Shown: piece by piece, positions 36,540 through 47,911 of the stretch
How the letters are laid out: each line of letters begins with the position of its first letter
Numbering within the stretch: position 1 is the first letter of the stretch
Source of the DNA: Periplaneta americana
Taxonomy: Eukaryota > Arthropoda > Insecta > Blattodea > Blattidae
Direction: 5' to 3'
Length of the DNA stretch: 64,000 nt
Assembly (NCBI RefSeq): GCF_040183065.1
Contig: NC_091120.1
Location: 22,934,708 to 22,998,707 of the forward strand
Notes under the pieces: generated by a model
The model's input: only the letters and a program-made list of their open reading frames with translations
Database searches by the model: none
Told to the model about the DNA's origin: nothing
Program-made: the position numbers and the translations under genes

Positions 36540-37018
36540 TGGCGCGCTCAGCCATCTTGTGACGTCAGATTCGCTCTCCTTTCCCCGTCAATCCCTCGCC
36601 AGCAAACTCGATACTAAAGGCTGTGTGATGTATCTTGTCTCACTGTGAAAAGAGAGAGAAAGGAGATATGTCTTACTTCGTCTGTATTGTTATGGTGATG
36701 GGGTAGTGGAGCGATGTCGTCCATCCATGCAGTGGCGGAAGGGACTAGTTGATACATTCTGTAGCGCAAAATAAAATATCAAAATATCTCTCTTCGTACT
36801 GTGTAGTTCCGTCACTGAGCTTGTCTTTCAAGAAACTGAGTTCCGGCAGCCTGTACAATAACAAGGTTTTGAAAGGAATCCTGAAAATTTACAACCCTCC
36901 TATAATCTCTACCCTCATTTGAAGGGACTTGGTTTTATTGCTACTGAGACTATGAGAAGTTTAGAAGCCTTGATACGTTAGCCACGAAAGTCATTGTAAT
37001 TACATTCATAATTTTTAT
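36540..37018. other. No recognised gene
   Basis: It starts with GC-richer sequence (GGCGCGCTCAGCCATC) just upstream of the THAP start. No feature can be supported. Confidence 0.45.
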
Positions 37019-37019
37019 T

Positions 37020-37156
37020 TAAAAGGAAACGGGAGTACACCGAGAAAACCTCTCTGCAACGTCTGCTTTGTTCACCACAAATTCTGTCATGACCTCGTCG
37101 GGGGTCGAACCCAGGCCGCTAGAATGGAAGACCAGTGCGCTGACACAGACGCGGCG
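37020..37156 (-). mobile_element. tRNA-derived SINE, family 5, reverse strand
   Basis: Read in reverse, the head contains GGGTTCGACCCCCGACGAGG (B-box-like), then a body ending in TTTTCTCGGTGTACTCCCG. A truncated relative with CGAGAAAACACATTG lies at 42,478-42,515. Boundaries are approximate. Confidence 0.6.
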
Positions 37157-37477
37157 ATTTTTCTACTGAAAAGGGAAGCACACCCTACCTGAAATTTTGC
37201 AGATGCTGAGATATCTAAAAAAATAAAGACAACCTGTAAATATTACCTCCAAATTTCGACTATAAGACGTTGAAAACTTAACAAGTTGTGTAAAATATCG
37301 CTGATTGACGTTGAGGAGTCTTCCCTTCAGGGCTACAATTAGCCCACACTCTAGCTCCGCCTTCTGTCCGTTTCGACCTTCGTACCGCTTGAAGTTAAAC
37401 CAGCTGCAGATTCCTTATTGTGAGGGGTGTAGTCGTAAATAAATTAATACCAGGCCGCTTCACAAAAAGTGTATTAT

Positions 37478-37479
37478 GA

Positions 37480-37545
<66 letters not shown>
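37478..37545. repeat. (AAT)n microsatellite
   Basis: About 20 AAT triplets. Confidence 0.95.
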
Positions 37546-37546
<1 letters not shown>

Positions 37547-37641
37547 TTATTAGTTATTATACTGCTCTTATACAAGTACTTACTACTAATCCATACTTAG
37601 CTACACTAAGTCGAGTAAGACATAAGTAAGACTGTTATTAT

Positions 37642-37998
37642 TTTCATTAATTCATTCATAGTTTTCTGCCCAAGGGCAGGTCTTTCACGCAAATCCAGCT
37701 TTCTCCAATCTTTCCTATTTTCTGCCTTCCTCTTAGCCTCCTCATATGATCCACATAATAACTTAGGGTGCTATGCATAGACATTTCGCTAGCCCGCGCT
37801 ACGAGCGTGCTAAACTAGCCCCGGCTATCGACTGATTACTTATACAGGATTCATATCAGATCATATCGCTAACACTGGTTTATGAATACGAAAAACGTTA
37901 GTTCGCTGATCATCCACCGGCAGCCCGCGCTAAGAATGTCTATGAATATGGCCCTATATATCGTCTATCATGTGATATCTTCTTCTGCCCCGAACTCT
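37642..37998 (-). mobile_element. LINE family B 3' end, interrupted by a 189-bp MITE
   Basis: 37,642-37,765 and 37,955-37,998 together match the reverse-strand 3' end of LINE B (compare 44,080-44,225). They are split by the MITE at 37,766-37,954. The LINE B match stops abruptly at about 37,998, where a LINE A fragment begins. Confidence 0.82.
37766..37954. mobile_element. MITE with TA target, inserted in LINE B
   Basis: The termini are GGGTGCTATGCATAGACATT and its imperfect inverse AATGTCTATGAATATGGCCC. Both arms continue into AGCCCGCGCT words. A TA dinucleotide flanks each side, suggesting the Tc1/mariner superfamily. No coding capacity. Confidence 0.7.
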
Positions 37999-38054
37999 TG
38001 TATTCTTCACCTAACATAATTAGGGACAATTAATATTTGAGGAGAAAAATTCGC

Positions 38055-38125
38055 TCCGGCGTCGGGGATCGAACCCCGGTCCTTGGTTCTACGTACCAAG
38101 CGCTCTGACCACTGAGCTACGCCGA
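38055..38125 (-). tRNA. tRNA-like cloverleaf in the left arm (loop GTA)
   Basis: Stems GGCGT/ACGCC, GCTC/GAGC, TTGGT/ACCAA and CGGGG/CCCCG can form. The anticodon loop ACGTAGA would read GTA (Tyr), again with C at position 33. It is repeat-borne, so not called as a host tRNA gene. Confidence 0.55.
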
Positions 38126-38411
38126 ATTCAATCCACAGCACCGGACCGAATCCTCCTCCTTCAATGTTTCCCTTTGTGGCCTGACTCCAAGTTAGGCATA
38201 TATGTTGACGTGTATCCAATGTCAACTGCCATTATACTAGGAGCGCACTCAGCTGAGTGACTTGTTGGCCGGGAATCCGCAGTTAAGTGCACAGTAATCT
38301 GTACAAATATATGCACTGCAGCTATGAGAATATTATAGATTTTTTATTAATTTGTCCTACAGAATAATATCTGTAACTTGGAGTCAGGCCACAAAGGTGC
38401 TGAGGATTGAA

Positions 38412-38471
38412 TTCGGCGTAGCTCAGTGGTACGTAGAACCAAGAACCCGGGTTCGATCCCCGGCGCCGGAG
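38412..38471 (+). pseudogene. tRNA-like unit with 13-bp deletion
   Basis: Same unit as the left arm, but the bases between two GGT repeats (CAGAGCGCTTGGT in the left arm) are missing. This removes the 3' side of the D stem and the 5' side of the anticodon stem. Confidence 0.6.
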
Positions 38472-39097
38472 CGAATTTTTCTCCTCATATATTAATTGTC
38501 AATATTACAGATATTATTCTGTAGGACAAATTTATAAAAAAAAACAAATTTATAATATAATTAGGGACGTTAAATCCAGACGTTTGAGATGGGCAGAGCA
38601 TGTAGAACGTATGAGTGAATCCAGAAATGCGTATAGAGTCAGTTGGAAGACCTGAGGGGAAAAATAATTTTGGGTAGGCCGAGACGTAGATGGGAGGATA
38701 ATGTTAAAATGTATTTGAGGGAGGTGGGATATCATGGTAGGGACTGAATTAATCTTGCTCAATATAGGGACCGATGGCGAGCTTATGTGAGAGTGGCAAT
38801 GAACTTCCGGGTTCTCTAAAAACCATTTGTAAGTATGTAAGTAATAATAATAATGGGTACGCTCCTTCACCTTGTGGACTCCTGGAAATTTACAAGTTCA
38901 GCCTAACTTAAGTTGTCGCATACCACGGATATTTAATCATTCTGCAGAATCATGGAGAGGAAAGTTGATAATGAAAGAATTGGAGCTTTAAGATAGCGAC
39001 TATGCGAAAAAAAATTACTTCAGGGAATGTAAATTTTGTCAGTAGTTTTGAAAGACTTCCACTGCTGAAGAAAATCTGTCCAAAGGTTTTATTTTAC

Positions 39098-39365
39098 CAA
39101 TTGAAGAGTTCGCGGGAAAAACGATGAATGTCACATTTCTGTTAAGGATTAGATAATGATCTAATTGAGTCTATAACTGCAAGATGCATTGCTGTTTCTA
39201 TAGAAAATAAAGGAAAGGATTACGGTATTCGTAGTGATAATTCTCCTTTTTACCATTTTTCATAAGAACAACATTAAATTTCGCAGTGATCCATTGAATT
39301 AGATAATGACATCAACCTTAAGAAAATTGTGATATTCATCGTTTTTCCCGCGAACTCTTCAATTG
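39098..39365. mobile_element. MITE-like foldback with ~40-bp inverted ends
   Basis: CAATTGAAGAGTTCGCGGGA (39,098) has its inverse at 39,346-39,365. The pairing continues through AAAACGATGAAT to about 40 bp with three mismatches. The 268-bp interior is non-coding. The target duplication is unclear. Confidence 0.75.
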
Positions 39366-39874
39366 TTAAAGGAGGGATGTGGACATGTGGAATAGGCCTT
39401 CATCGATTGATAGAGGCCCAATTTTGAACGTCACGAAAAGATCGCACTTCTATACTAGCTCCTAAAGGATCGTTTTCAAGAAGATTTAGTTGACATTTTG
39501 TCATAATTTTTTTTCGTCACTTATTTCACTAGTGGTATATTGCTCACGAAAATACTCTAATGCGAATTGACTATAACTGAATTCAACGACCCTGTACAGT
39601 AAAAAATATCAGTTTCAAAACTTACGTCCTGGGACACAATTATTGCAGCTAAAGAAAGCAGTACGGTTTCTATCGAGCAAGGCACAGAAAATCAACCACC
39701 AGCACAAAGCACTCGTAACAGAACCAATACAATTTTGGTGTTTATGTGTTAAAAGAGTGACGGTTATCATTAGGTTTCTAGACTTCGGACCCAATAGATT
39801 TGTTCAGTGGGAAATCCGCATAACGGCGTACTGAGTATAGTGGTAAAGCGTACAGTGGGTGGGGGTACTGTAGA

Positions 39875-40172
39875 ATGAATGCCAACAAATACGCAAAGGA
39901 AAACGCTCTGGATTTGAAGGTTCTAACGAATAATTTGGTTTTCATACAAACCTATTTTCAAACTGTGTCTGAAACTATTATACGGTTAAAAAAGTCAGAG
40001 CAAGAGATGCTGGAAGCCTTCAAATTAATTGAGGAAATGATACAGAGAATTAATGAGGCACCAAGTACACCGGTCACTGAACGTGTAAAACAGAAGTGGA
40101 AATCAATTTTATGCAAAAATAACGGATATGGAACATTGTGTAATATAAACAGCAAATTAGTAGACATAAAGT
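39875..40172 (+). pseudogene. hAT transposase central fragment (5' part of split gene)
   Basis: The frame 39,875-40,189 encodes helical sequence containing 'EEMIQRINEAPSTPVTERV' and 'KSILCKNNGYGTL'. This matches the region before the C-terminal signature in the local hAT family (compare 'SPISEKVKCKLGNIIAKN' at 22.5 kb). The frame runs into a transposon at 40,173 and resumes after it at 41,349. Upstream similarity before 39,875 is not recognisable. Confidence 0.75.
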
Positions 40173-41340
40173 CAGTGGCGGCTGATTGACTGAGGCAAGT
40201 GAGGCCGGGCCTCAGTCACTTGGCTTAACTGAAATCAAATTTTGTGTTGTTATATAATGTATTAGTTATTTGAATGAAGCATATAACGCTGTAGAAGCAT
40301 TTGAAAACTTTGATGTATATAGACCTGTTTTGCAGTAAAATTTGTTCCTGAGGCCGGGATCGCTCGTGCCGGGTCTGGCTTGTGATGTATATAGACCTGT
40401 TTTGCAGTAAAATTTGTTCTGAGGCCAGGATCGTTCGTGCCGGGTTTGGCTTAATGCATTTCATGTACTTTCGCGGGCTTTGAGTTTACGCTTAAAACGT
40501 TGTAGCTGAGGCACAATTCGGCTGGCCTGGTCAGGTTTCACTCGTCCCATCCATGGGCCGGCCTCAAGGGTAGAGTGGGGTGGGAATAGCAGTGGTGACT
40601 TGTCTTCCTAACTAGGCCATAAATAACAAAATTCCAGCTCTTTGGCAGGCAGAAACCCACTCGAGATTCTCTCCCCTTATGTCTCAGTTTATGACATAAG
40701 CGAGGGTGTTCTACTATTGTACTTCATAGTACAGTATGAATCTGGGCCAATGTTGTTATGTATTTCGGGAAAATATAAACAGAAACAAATGAGAGAAATA
40801 ATGCTGGTGCAGTTAATTCATTGTTAGAGTGTCCTTTTTCGAGAAGAAATAATACTAAAAGAAAGGAAGTTTTAAATAAAGAGATACCGAGATACTTACG
40901 ACATCGCTGATAATTTTTCTGACACATAATCTTAAAACGCGAGTTTCTATTGCATCCTGGTATGGACAACATAAATGGTTATGTGGTAATGTGATGCAAA
41001 ATAAACTTCTCTTGGCCTTGTTTGTTGCTGTCAAAGGAAAAAAAATAAAAAGAAAAGAAAGAAAGGGGAATTTCAACACATAATATGGGATGCTTCATCA
41101 CACTGAAACAATCACTGAAACTCAGAGCATAACAGTTTATTTGGTGAGTGAAATTATTATTTTTCATTGATAGTAATAAGAATACACTAATAATAGTAAT
41201 AATAATAATAATACAGTAATAATGATATTAATAATATAATAACAATAATAATTAATATCATAAACAAACATTTCCTATCGGAGGCACTTAAACTAGTTGC
41301 ATCTGGCCTCACCGAGGATTTTGATCACCAGCCGCTACTG
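40173..41340. mobile_element. hAT element (1168 bp) inserted in a hAT transposase gene
   Basis: The ends CAGTGGCGGCTG and CAGCCGCTACTG are inverted with one mismatch. Perfect 8-bp target duplications CATAAAGT lie at 40,165-40,172 and 41,341-41,348. It contains a tandem 70-bp duplication at 40,312-40,451 and no recognised transposase, so it is non-autonomous. Confidence 0.92.
40312..40451. repeat. 70-bp direct tandem duplication
   Basis: Two copies starting TGATGTATATAGACCTG and ending GTGCCGGGTCTGGCTT/GTGCCGGGTTTGGCTT, differing at a few sites. Confidence 0.9.
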
Positions 41341-41348
41341 CATAAAGT

Positions 41349-41509
41349 CACCCGAGAATAAGGGACTGTCTCTTAGAGACTGCAATGATGTTAGGTTTTT
41401 TCGTTTTGCCCCTATCACGTCATGCAACGTAGAGCGCAGCTTTTCACAGTACAAACTGTGTTTGGCAGATAATCGAAAAAGATTTATGTTTGAGACACTC
41501 AAAATGTAA
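41349..41509 (+). pseudogene. hAT transposase C-terminus (3' part of split gene)
   Basis: It continues the frame of 39,875-40,172 exactly across the 8-bp duplication: '..DIKS' is followed by 'PENKGL', then 'FRFAPITSCNVERSFSQYK' and a natural stop after 'FETLKM'. The insertion is therefore the main lesion visible in this part of the host transposase. Confidence 0.85.
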
Positions 41510-41559
41510 TTTGTAGTACATTGCAATTCGGTACTGTAACTGCACTTCCTAAATACGAC

Positions 41560-42470
41560 CAATGGGATAAATCAAGAAACTAAAATTGATACATGTTTAT
41601 TTCCACCATTAACACTGTGTATAATTAAACACAAATGCTTATAAAAGACAGGAGAATAAATGTTTTTTCATATTCTCTTGACATTGTCATGGTGTAATGT
41701 ACATATTTACTTTCAGAATGTAGGCTACATATGTGTGTTTCCCCATACTATCGTACTCTACTCTAAATAGCAACGTTGTTATATACCTCAACACATCACC
41801 TTTCACTACCTGCAGCGAGTCAACAACCTATGGTACATGCACAGTAAACTTATTGTATCGGGTCCAAAGTCTCGAAGCCTGGTTATCATATACAAACAAT
41901 GTTTATACATTTAATGTAAACATTAGGCATTGGGTTTGAATTCTTCTTCTACAGCGTGTTGAGGGGGCTGCTTCCTTATCGTGTGAATTCCGTTAACGTC
42001 AAGCGTTACTGCCACGTGGAGATGCAGGGCTACCAACCCATTCCCTGCGGCTTCTGTACGTAATTGCAACTTTTAATTATGGGCTCTTGCAATTGAAATT
42101 TCCAGATAATGTTTTCAGGTTATTTCCATTTTTTAGGTATCCAAGCATGTGCAAACTTTCTGATAAGGTTTCTGTACATAAGCAGGGTGTGTGCTTCCCT
42201 CACGAGGCACGTTTTGGTCCATTGTGCGCGCAGTAAGTCACACAGCTGGCTTGTGTGGCATTCGTCAATCCGACGCTGACAGGTGGACCATCCTGCCTCA
42301 ACCCTGATAGAGACAGGTCCCATTCGAATACGGCTATCCTGATACGCTCCAGGGCCCGGAGCCCTTCCTATGACAGCATCAGAAGCCCGCACTACCCTTC
42401 AGGCTTTACCCCAGTCTATTTAAACTATTGTAGATGATAGATGAAATGGGGAGAGGTGGAGAGTGTTGGA
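41560..42470. other. No gene recognised; GC-richer patch 42,180-42,420
   Basis: The patch contains CTCCAGGGCCCGGAGCCC and has both-strand open frames without a domain. It may be part of an unlisted interspersed repeat. The rest is AT-rich. Confidence 0.4.
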
Positions 42471-42530
42471 GAAATGGTAGAAGGAAACGGGAGTATCCCG
42501 AGAAAACACATTGAAACTATATTTTTTTAA

Positions 42531-42748
42531 TTTACGGTTTATTTAATGCACTTGCAACAGGCGAGGTTATGTCAGCGTCGCCGATGTGCCGGAATTTTGT
42601 CCCGCAGGAGTTCTTTCACATGTCAGTAAATCTACCAACATGAGCCCGTCGCATTTAAGCACACTTAAATGCCATCAACCTGGGCCGGACCGAACCCGCA
42701 ACCTCGAGCACAGAAGGCCAGCGCTATACCGACTATGTTGCAGCTAAT
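42531..42748 (-). mobile_element. tRNA-derived SINE, family 1, reverse-strand copy
   Basis: Reverse complement of the 14,293-14,530 SINE: ATAGTCGGTATAGCGCTGGC head, GGTTCGGTCCGGCCC B-box region and the CATTTAAGTGTGCTTAAATG body all align. Several substitutions have accumulated. Confidence 0.82.
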
Positions 42749-42958
42749 ACGTAATGGTTAGTTCAGGGTTGAAAAACTAGGAAAGAAAGGAGTGGAAGCA
42801 TGGGGAAAGAGTTCGTTCCCCCATCCACAAGGCCGGATCCTTCAATGACGTTTCTGTGACGTTTGGCAAACACACTGTTTTCTCTTCTTTTTTCCCTCTT
42901 CAGTACAATGATGCCAGGGTTGCAGGGAAGGCTGAGTTACGTGTTCGGCTTATGACGT

Positions 42959-43147
42959 GTGCTTCAATTGAAGCGTTGGGCCAATAACGGTCTATGTTAC
43001 AATCTGCTAACTGTACAGGAGGAACAAAAATGTTACGTACACCGTTGTTCCAACCAAGGAAGTCATAGAGCATTGCTCTATTAAAAAATCGATTTTGAAA
43101 AATTGTAACATAGACCGTTATTCGACCCAACGCTTCAATTGTAGCAC
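42959..43147. mobile_element. 189-bp MITE-like foldback
   Basis: A left arm of about 45 bp (GTGCTTCAATTGAAGCG...) pairs with an inverted right arm (43,102-43,147) through CGGTCTATGTTACAAT. Three mismatches and a one-base gap. Confidence 0.8.
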
Positions 43148-43174
43148 AGTTTTGCATGCCTGGGCTAGTTAGAG

Positions 43175-43540
<366 letters not shown>

Positions 43541-43650
43541 GGCAGTCAGGGAGGCAGGCAGATAGATTTATTCGTTCCATAATATTCTTGCAGTTACTTT
43601 ATAGCGTACAATAATGAACATGTCCAATTCTTATGTTTAACATATAAAAA

Positions 43651-43899
43651 TGAAGACTCCACTGCAAGAATGATGGATGTCATTTGGAATACATTTTGCA
43701 GGAGAAGCAATTGAAAGTTTGAAATGCTTAGCGCTCAAAGCTTAACTGTGATTTTCCGATCATTACTGGACAATGACTATCAGTGTTAATGCCATATAAC
43801 TCTCTATGTACATTCTATATGCCTTAAGCTATGCATTGACAGTCTTGGTTCATTTTCGACAAGAAAGTGACATCCATCATTCTTGCAGTGGACTCTTCA
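43651..43899. mobile_element. 249-bp MITE with 32-bp terminal inverted repeats
   Basis: 43,651-43,682 and 43,868-43,899 are inverse copies (TGAAGACTCCACTGCAAGAA start) with one mismatch in 32. The interior is non-coding. Confidence 0.88.
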
Positions 43900-44063
43900 A
43901 ATGTAAATATGGCATATACATAAGTAATACTTTAATAACAATAACATATTATACAATGCAGTATGGTTACCATTTAATAATGTATTAAATATACACAAAT
44001 AATTATTATATTAATATTGACAGAGTACTGTGAAATATTAAGAATTCATCTACAGAATACAAA

Positions 44064-44800
44064 GTGTGAGATTCATTCATAGTGATCTGCCCAAGGGCAG
44101 GTCTTTCACTGCAAACCCAGCATTATCCAGTCTTTCCTATTTTCTGCCTTCCTCTTTGTCTCCTCATATAATCCATATATTTTAATATCGCCTATTATCT
44201 GATATCTTCTTCTGTCTCGAACTCTTCTCCCGTTTACCATTCCTTCCAGTGCATCCTTCAGAAGGCGGTTTCTTCTCAGCCAGTGACCCAACCAATTCCT
44301 TTTTCTCTTCCTGATCAGTTTCAGCATCATTCTTTCTTCATCCACTCTTTCCAACACAGCTTCGTTTTTATTCTGTCTGTCCAATTCACACGCTCCCTCC
44401 TTCTCCATATCCACATTTCAAATGGTTCTAGTCGCTTCTCTTCACTTTGTCGTAATGTCCATGTTTCTGTACCATACAATGCTACACTCCACACAAAGCA
44501 CTTCACCAGTCTCTTCCTTAGTTATTTTTCGAGAGGTCCGCAGAAGATGCTCCTTTTTCTATTAAAAGCTTTCTTTGTCATTGCTATCCTCCTTTTAACT
44601 TCTATGTTACTGCTTGTAGTACACCCCAAGTATTTGAAGCTGTCTACTTATTCTACTGCCTCATTCAGAATTTGCAAGTTTGCCTTCTTTATTTTGTTTC
44701 CTATGATCATGGTCTTCGTCTTATTTACATTTATCTTCATCCCACCTGCTGCTCACAGCTGTCATTTAGTTCCACTAGCATAACTCTTAGTACCATCTCT
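44064..44800 (-). mobile_element. LINE family B, copy 2 (RT C-terminal region)
   Basis: Reverse-strand frames encode the distal RT part, including 'FKYLGCTTSS', then 'KCFVWSVALYGTETW' and the tail 'RKRNWLGHWLRRNRLLKD' (frame 44,106-44,414) to a stop after 'DWIMLGLQ'. At least two stops or frameshifts break the upstream part. The 3' end is GGGCAGATCACTATGAATG. It is the most complete LINE B copy in the window. Confidence 0.87.
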
Positions 44801-44884
44801 TCTGCTAACAATGCCATAATATTAAATAATTTTTTTAGTTTTACCTTAAATAATGCAGCGTTTTGGTTATGATTCTTAATGTTC

Positions 44885-45280
44885 TAAGGATGATTATTGA
44901 AATAGTACCTTACGATAGCCTACAAGGTTGAGAAGTGCTTCTTACAAAATTTAGAAAAAGCAATTTCCGATATTTTGTAATGTACTTCACAAACGTGTAG
45001 GCCTAACGTACAACCTTTTTCATGATTATATTTTTAAAATTGCAAATACAATATATTTTGCATTGAAAATTTAGAGCAATATTATTCCAAAGCCTTCGCA
45101 AAACTGCACTGTAATGGTAACTAAGTAACAATAAGTGCACTGTAATGGGTCTATTTCAGTATAGTTTTATGTTATGAAGAATGGTTTCCCTAGCAACAAG
45201 TTTCTGCGTGGGAATTCTAACTTTCAAGGCCTAACAACAATAGCTGTAAAAAAAACACGATCTTGCAAAAATGTTTATTA
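44885..45280. other. No recognised feature
   Basis: AT-rich, no supportable gene or repeat. Confidence 0.5.
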
Positions 45281-45299
45281 CCATGTAATCTTTGATAGC

Positions 45300-45603
45300 T
45301 GCCTAGGACTCGCGCTACGGAATGCGCGCTGGTTCGAGTCCTCATGGGGGAATAAATTTTCTCATGAAATTTCGGCCAGTGTATGGGACCGGTGCCCACC
45401 CAGCATCGTGATGCACTTGGGGAGCTACGATAGGTAGCGAAATCCGGTTGCGAATACCAGCTATAACGGCTGGGGGATCATCGTGCTAACCACACGATAC
45501 CTCCATTCTGGTTGGATGGTCGTCCACCTCTGCTTCGACATGTGGGCGTAAGGCCAGCAGCCGGCTGGTCGGTCTAGGTCTTTCACGGGCTGTAGCGCCA
45601 CGG

Positions 45604-45671
<68 letters not shown>
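45300..45671 (+). mobile_element. tRNA-derived SINE, family 4, with (TTA)n tail and 14-bp TSD
   Basis: TAATCTTTGATAGC flanks the element at 45,286-45,299 and 45,672-45,685. The head has a perfect B box GGTTCGAGTCC (45,332). The body has GGACCGGTGCCCACC and GGCCAGCAGCCGGCTGG words, and a (TTA)n tail of about 68 bp. Complete ends and a perfect duplication make this a full-length, fairly young copy. Confidence 0.9.
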
Positions 45672-45675
<4 letters not shown>

Positions 45676-45689
45676 CTTTGATAGCATGA

Positions 45690-47845
45690 TAAATTTGATG
45701 ATGGTGTATGAAAATCATTCTTTCTGTGGGTATTTATACAATATATGGCTAAATTAGTTGGACATTTTTTTTATTACATAGGACATAATGAAATGAAATA
45801 AACGAAAAATGTGGCAGTACTTCCAACCATACCATGCTGCGATTTGTTTAAAAACGATATCTTCAACAAACAGCGTTGTTTTAAAATAATAGGCTATCTG
45901 TGCCAAAGATTTTCCTCATGTTAACTATGAGCTCAGCTGATCTGATGACGTCAGCTCGTCTTTTTGTCGACGCATAGTAAGAAAAGAAGCTGGTGACGTG
46001 GTTGAAAAGCGAGCAGAAGTAGGCCTATCAATAAACTGGGCCTGACTTCCATCTTTAATCTCACTCTGTCCCATTATCTCCTGGCTTAGTTGCCTCATGA
46101 GTGATGCCTTATTGGTGTCACTTTTGAGATTCCAATATGTCTTCGGACAATTGATTACGATTTTAATTTTTGTCATCTAAATGCAAGGTTTTTATTGTGC
46201 GCGCGGAAACTTGTTTTCAGAAAACGACTAGAAATCATATGATAAAATTTTGACAATGTCTTAAGTTAGCTTTTAATATTCCGATCTTGCTCGAAAAGAA
46301 ACGTGGCAACCCTTAGACATAGAAAGGGACACTGGCCAAAGTGCATAAGATATGTAGGAAATATCAGAGGACATTATCGAAATGTGGAGGACGGAAGCCT
46401 CTTATAATTGAAATTAATAATGATGAAGCTTCGGACTCAGAATATGAGGAACCTTGCAATTAATTTGTTAAGTAGACTTACATCGTTATGGTGACGCGTA
46501 ATTCGCGGTATTTAATGCACGAACTTTCTTTGAATATCGAAAATCGCAAAGTTTCCACAAATTTTGTTTATTATTATTTAAAATCCAGTAAAAGGTACTC
46601 TGATAGATTTATCTAATTACTAAAATAGACTTCAAAATTAAGTGCAAAATGTGAAACAGTGCAAAACATTTTGAAACATAAAATATTAGACAGTGCTGCA
46701 GGATAGAATCTTGAAACAAGAAACACAAGTTTTACAAAATATCATAAGACCCTAGTTTAACAAAAATAACTTGTCATCTTTTTTTTTTCTTACAGGATTG
46801 TTCCTTTTTTTTTCTGATTTTGGATCGAATATTTCTTTAAGAGAGAAGAGAGCGTAAATGGAGTAAAAAACGGAAATTACGTTACTTCGCCCTCACCTCC
46901 CAGAAAAGATTGCGAATTACCCGCAAAGCGGAATAACCGGATACGAATTATCGGGAATCCACAGTAATAATGTATTTTCGATACGTCAACACAGCTTGTT
47001 TTGCCTACTCTATTGTTAATACAATAGTCTCCTATCCCTCTAGGCCTAGTACTTTTCTACCCATTTTAGTCTAAAACATTTCTCGCCATACAGACTTGAC
47101 TTGACCGGGTTGTACTTAATCACATTTTTATTGCCCTTGCACCTAAACAGACATTGGCCATTTATGTTCGTAATGGAATGATTTGAGTGAACTGGTGTCT
47201 AGATTTATATTTATATAATATTCTAATCGTATAACTATTTTGATACGTTAAATACGGTTTTGATAGTACTCGTAATGGTAATTTTGGGTATTTTGACAGG
47301 ACGGACTGTAAGAGAGTGACATTTTAATGCACCAAACAAATTTAATTGCTTTTGATTTAATACAATAGGCCCGTAATTTCTCCGGACGCACCGCAGCCCT
47401 ATGTTTAAATTAAACAGTTTAATGTGCTACTTATGTTGTAATTTAATTACTTGGTATCATGAAAGTCCTGCCCTCGGACAGAAAACTATGAATGAGTGAA
47501 TACTGATATTATTCAATTTAATGTAAACATATTTTGTCAATAATAACGCAGATTCGTTAAGGCATAGCGTGAACTAGTGCGAAACTTTCGTAATGTCACC
47601 GAAGTTATATTGGTGTGATTGTAGAGAGAGATTTCCAAACACTTCAAGGTAAATAGGTGGAGTAAAAGGAACTAACTCAACGCTAGTTTGGCCAAATTAA
47701 TTCACTTTGAAAATTTTCAATGGAAGCTCCAGTAAGAGAGCCTTTAATTACTAATTTTCTACTTTATTCATTTTAACTTCGCCAATACGGATGTGCAAGA
47801 TTTTTATAAGGCTGCACTCTGGTGGTAATAATATGAACTACGTCC
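45690..47845. other. No gene; a LINE B scrap at 47,459-47,500
   Basis: Only the 3' words of LINE B (TGAAAGTCCTGCCC...ACTATGAATGAG) are recognisable. The rest is AT-rich without supportable features. Confidence 0.5.
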
Positions 47846-47853
47846 ATGATTCC

Positions 47854-47911
47854 CACGGCCGACTTGATGCTCGCTTTTACAAAAAGCGAAGGGAACATCA
47901 AGCCGGCCGTG
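47854..47911. other. Strong 58-nt imperfect hairpin
   Basis: CACGGCCG...CTTGATG.TCGCTTTT pairs with AAAAGCGA...CATCAAG.CGGCCGTG, with a short AC loop and small bulges. It is flanked by similar ATGATTCC words on both sides. Confidence 0.75.

Larger units (their letters stand above)
38028..38556. mobile_element. Inverted-repeat element with two tRNA-like arms, 12-bp TSD
   Basis: Flanked by ATAATTAGGGAC at 38,016-38,027 and 38,557-38,568. The left arm holds a tRNA-like unit on the reverse strand, the right arm one on the plus strand. An outer pair AATTTGTCCTACAGAATAAT and its inverse ATTATTCTGTAGGACAAATT brackets the right unit. Organisation and unit layout parallel the 29.0-29.9 kb element, but the sequence belongs to a different subfamily. 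Confidence 0.82.
37999..38845 (+). mobile_element. LINE family A 3' fragment, copy 3, split by a tRNA-bearing insertion
   Basis: 37,999-38,027 and 38,557-38,845 are continuous in LINE A (compare 35,545-35,845). They are separated by a 529-bp insertion with its own target duplication. Several indels and stops disable the coding sequence. The tail is CCATTTGTAAGTATGTAAG. Confidence 0.85.

Noticed and set aside
44283..44783. 166-codon plus-strand frame
   Set aside because: It is antisense to the LINE B reverse-transcriptase region, which explains it.
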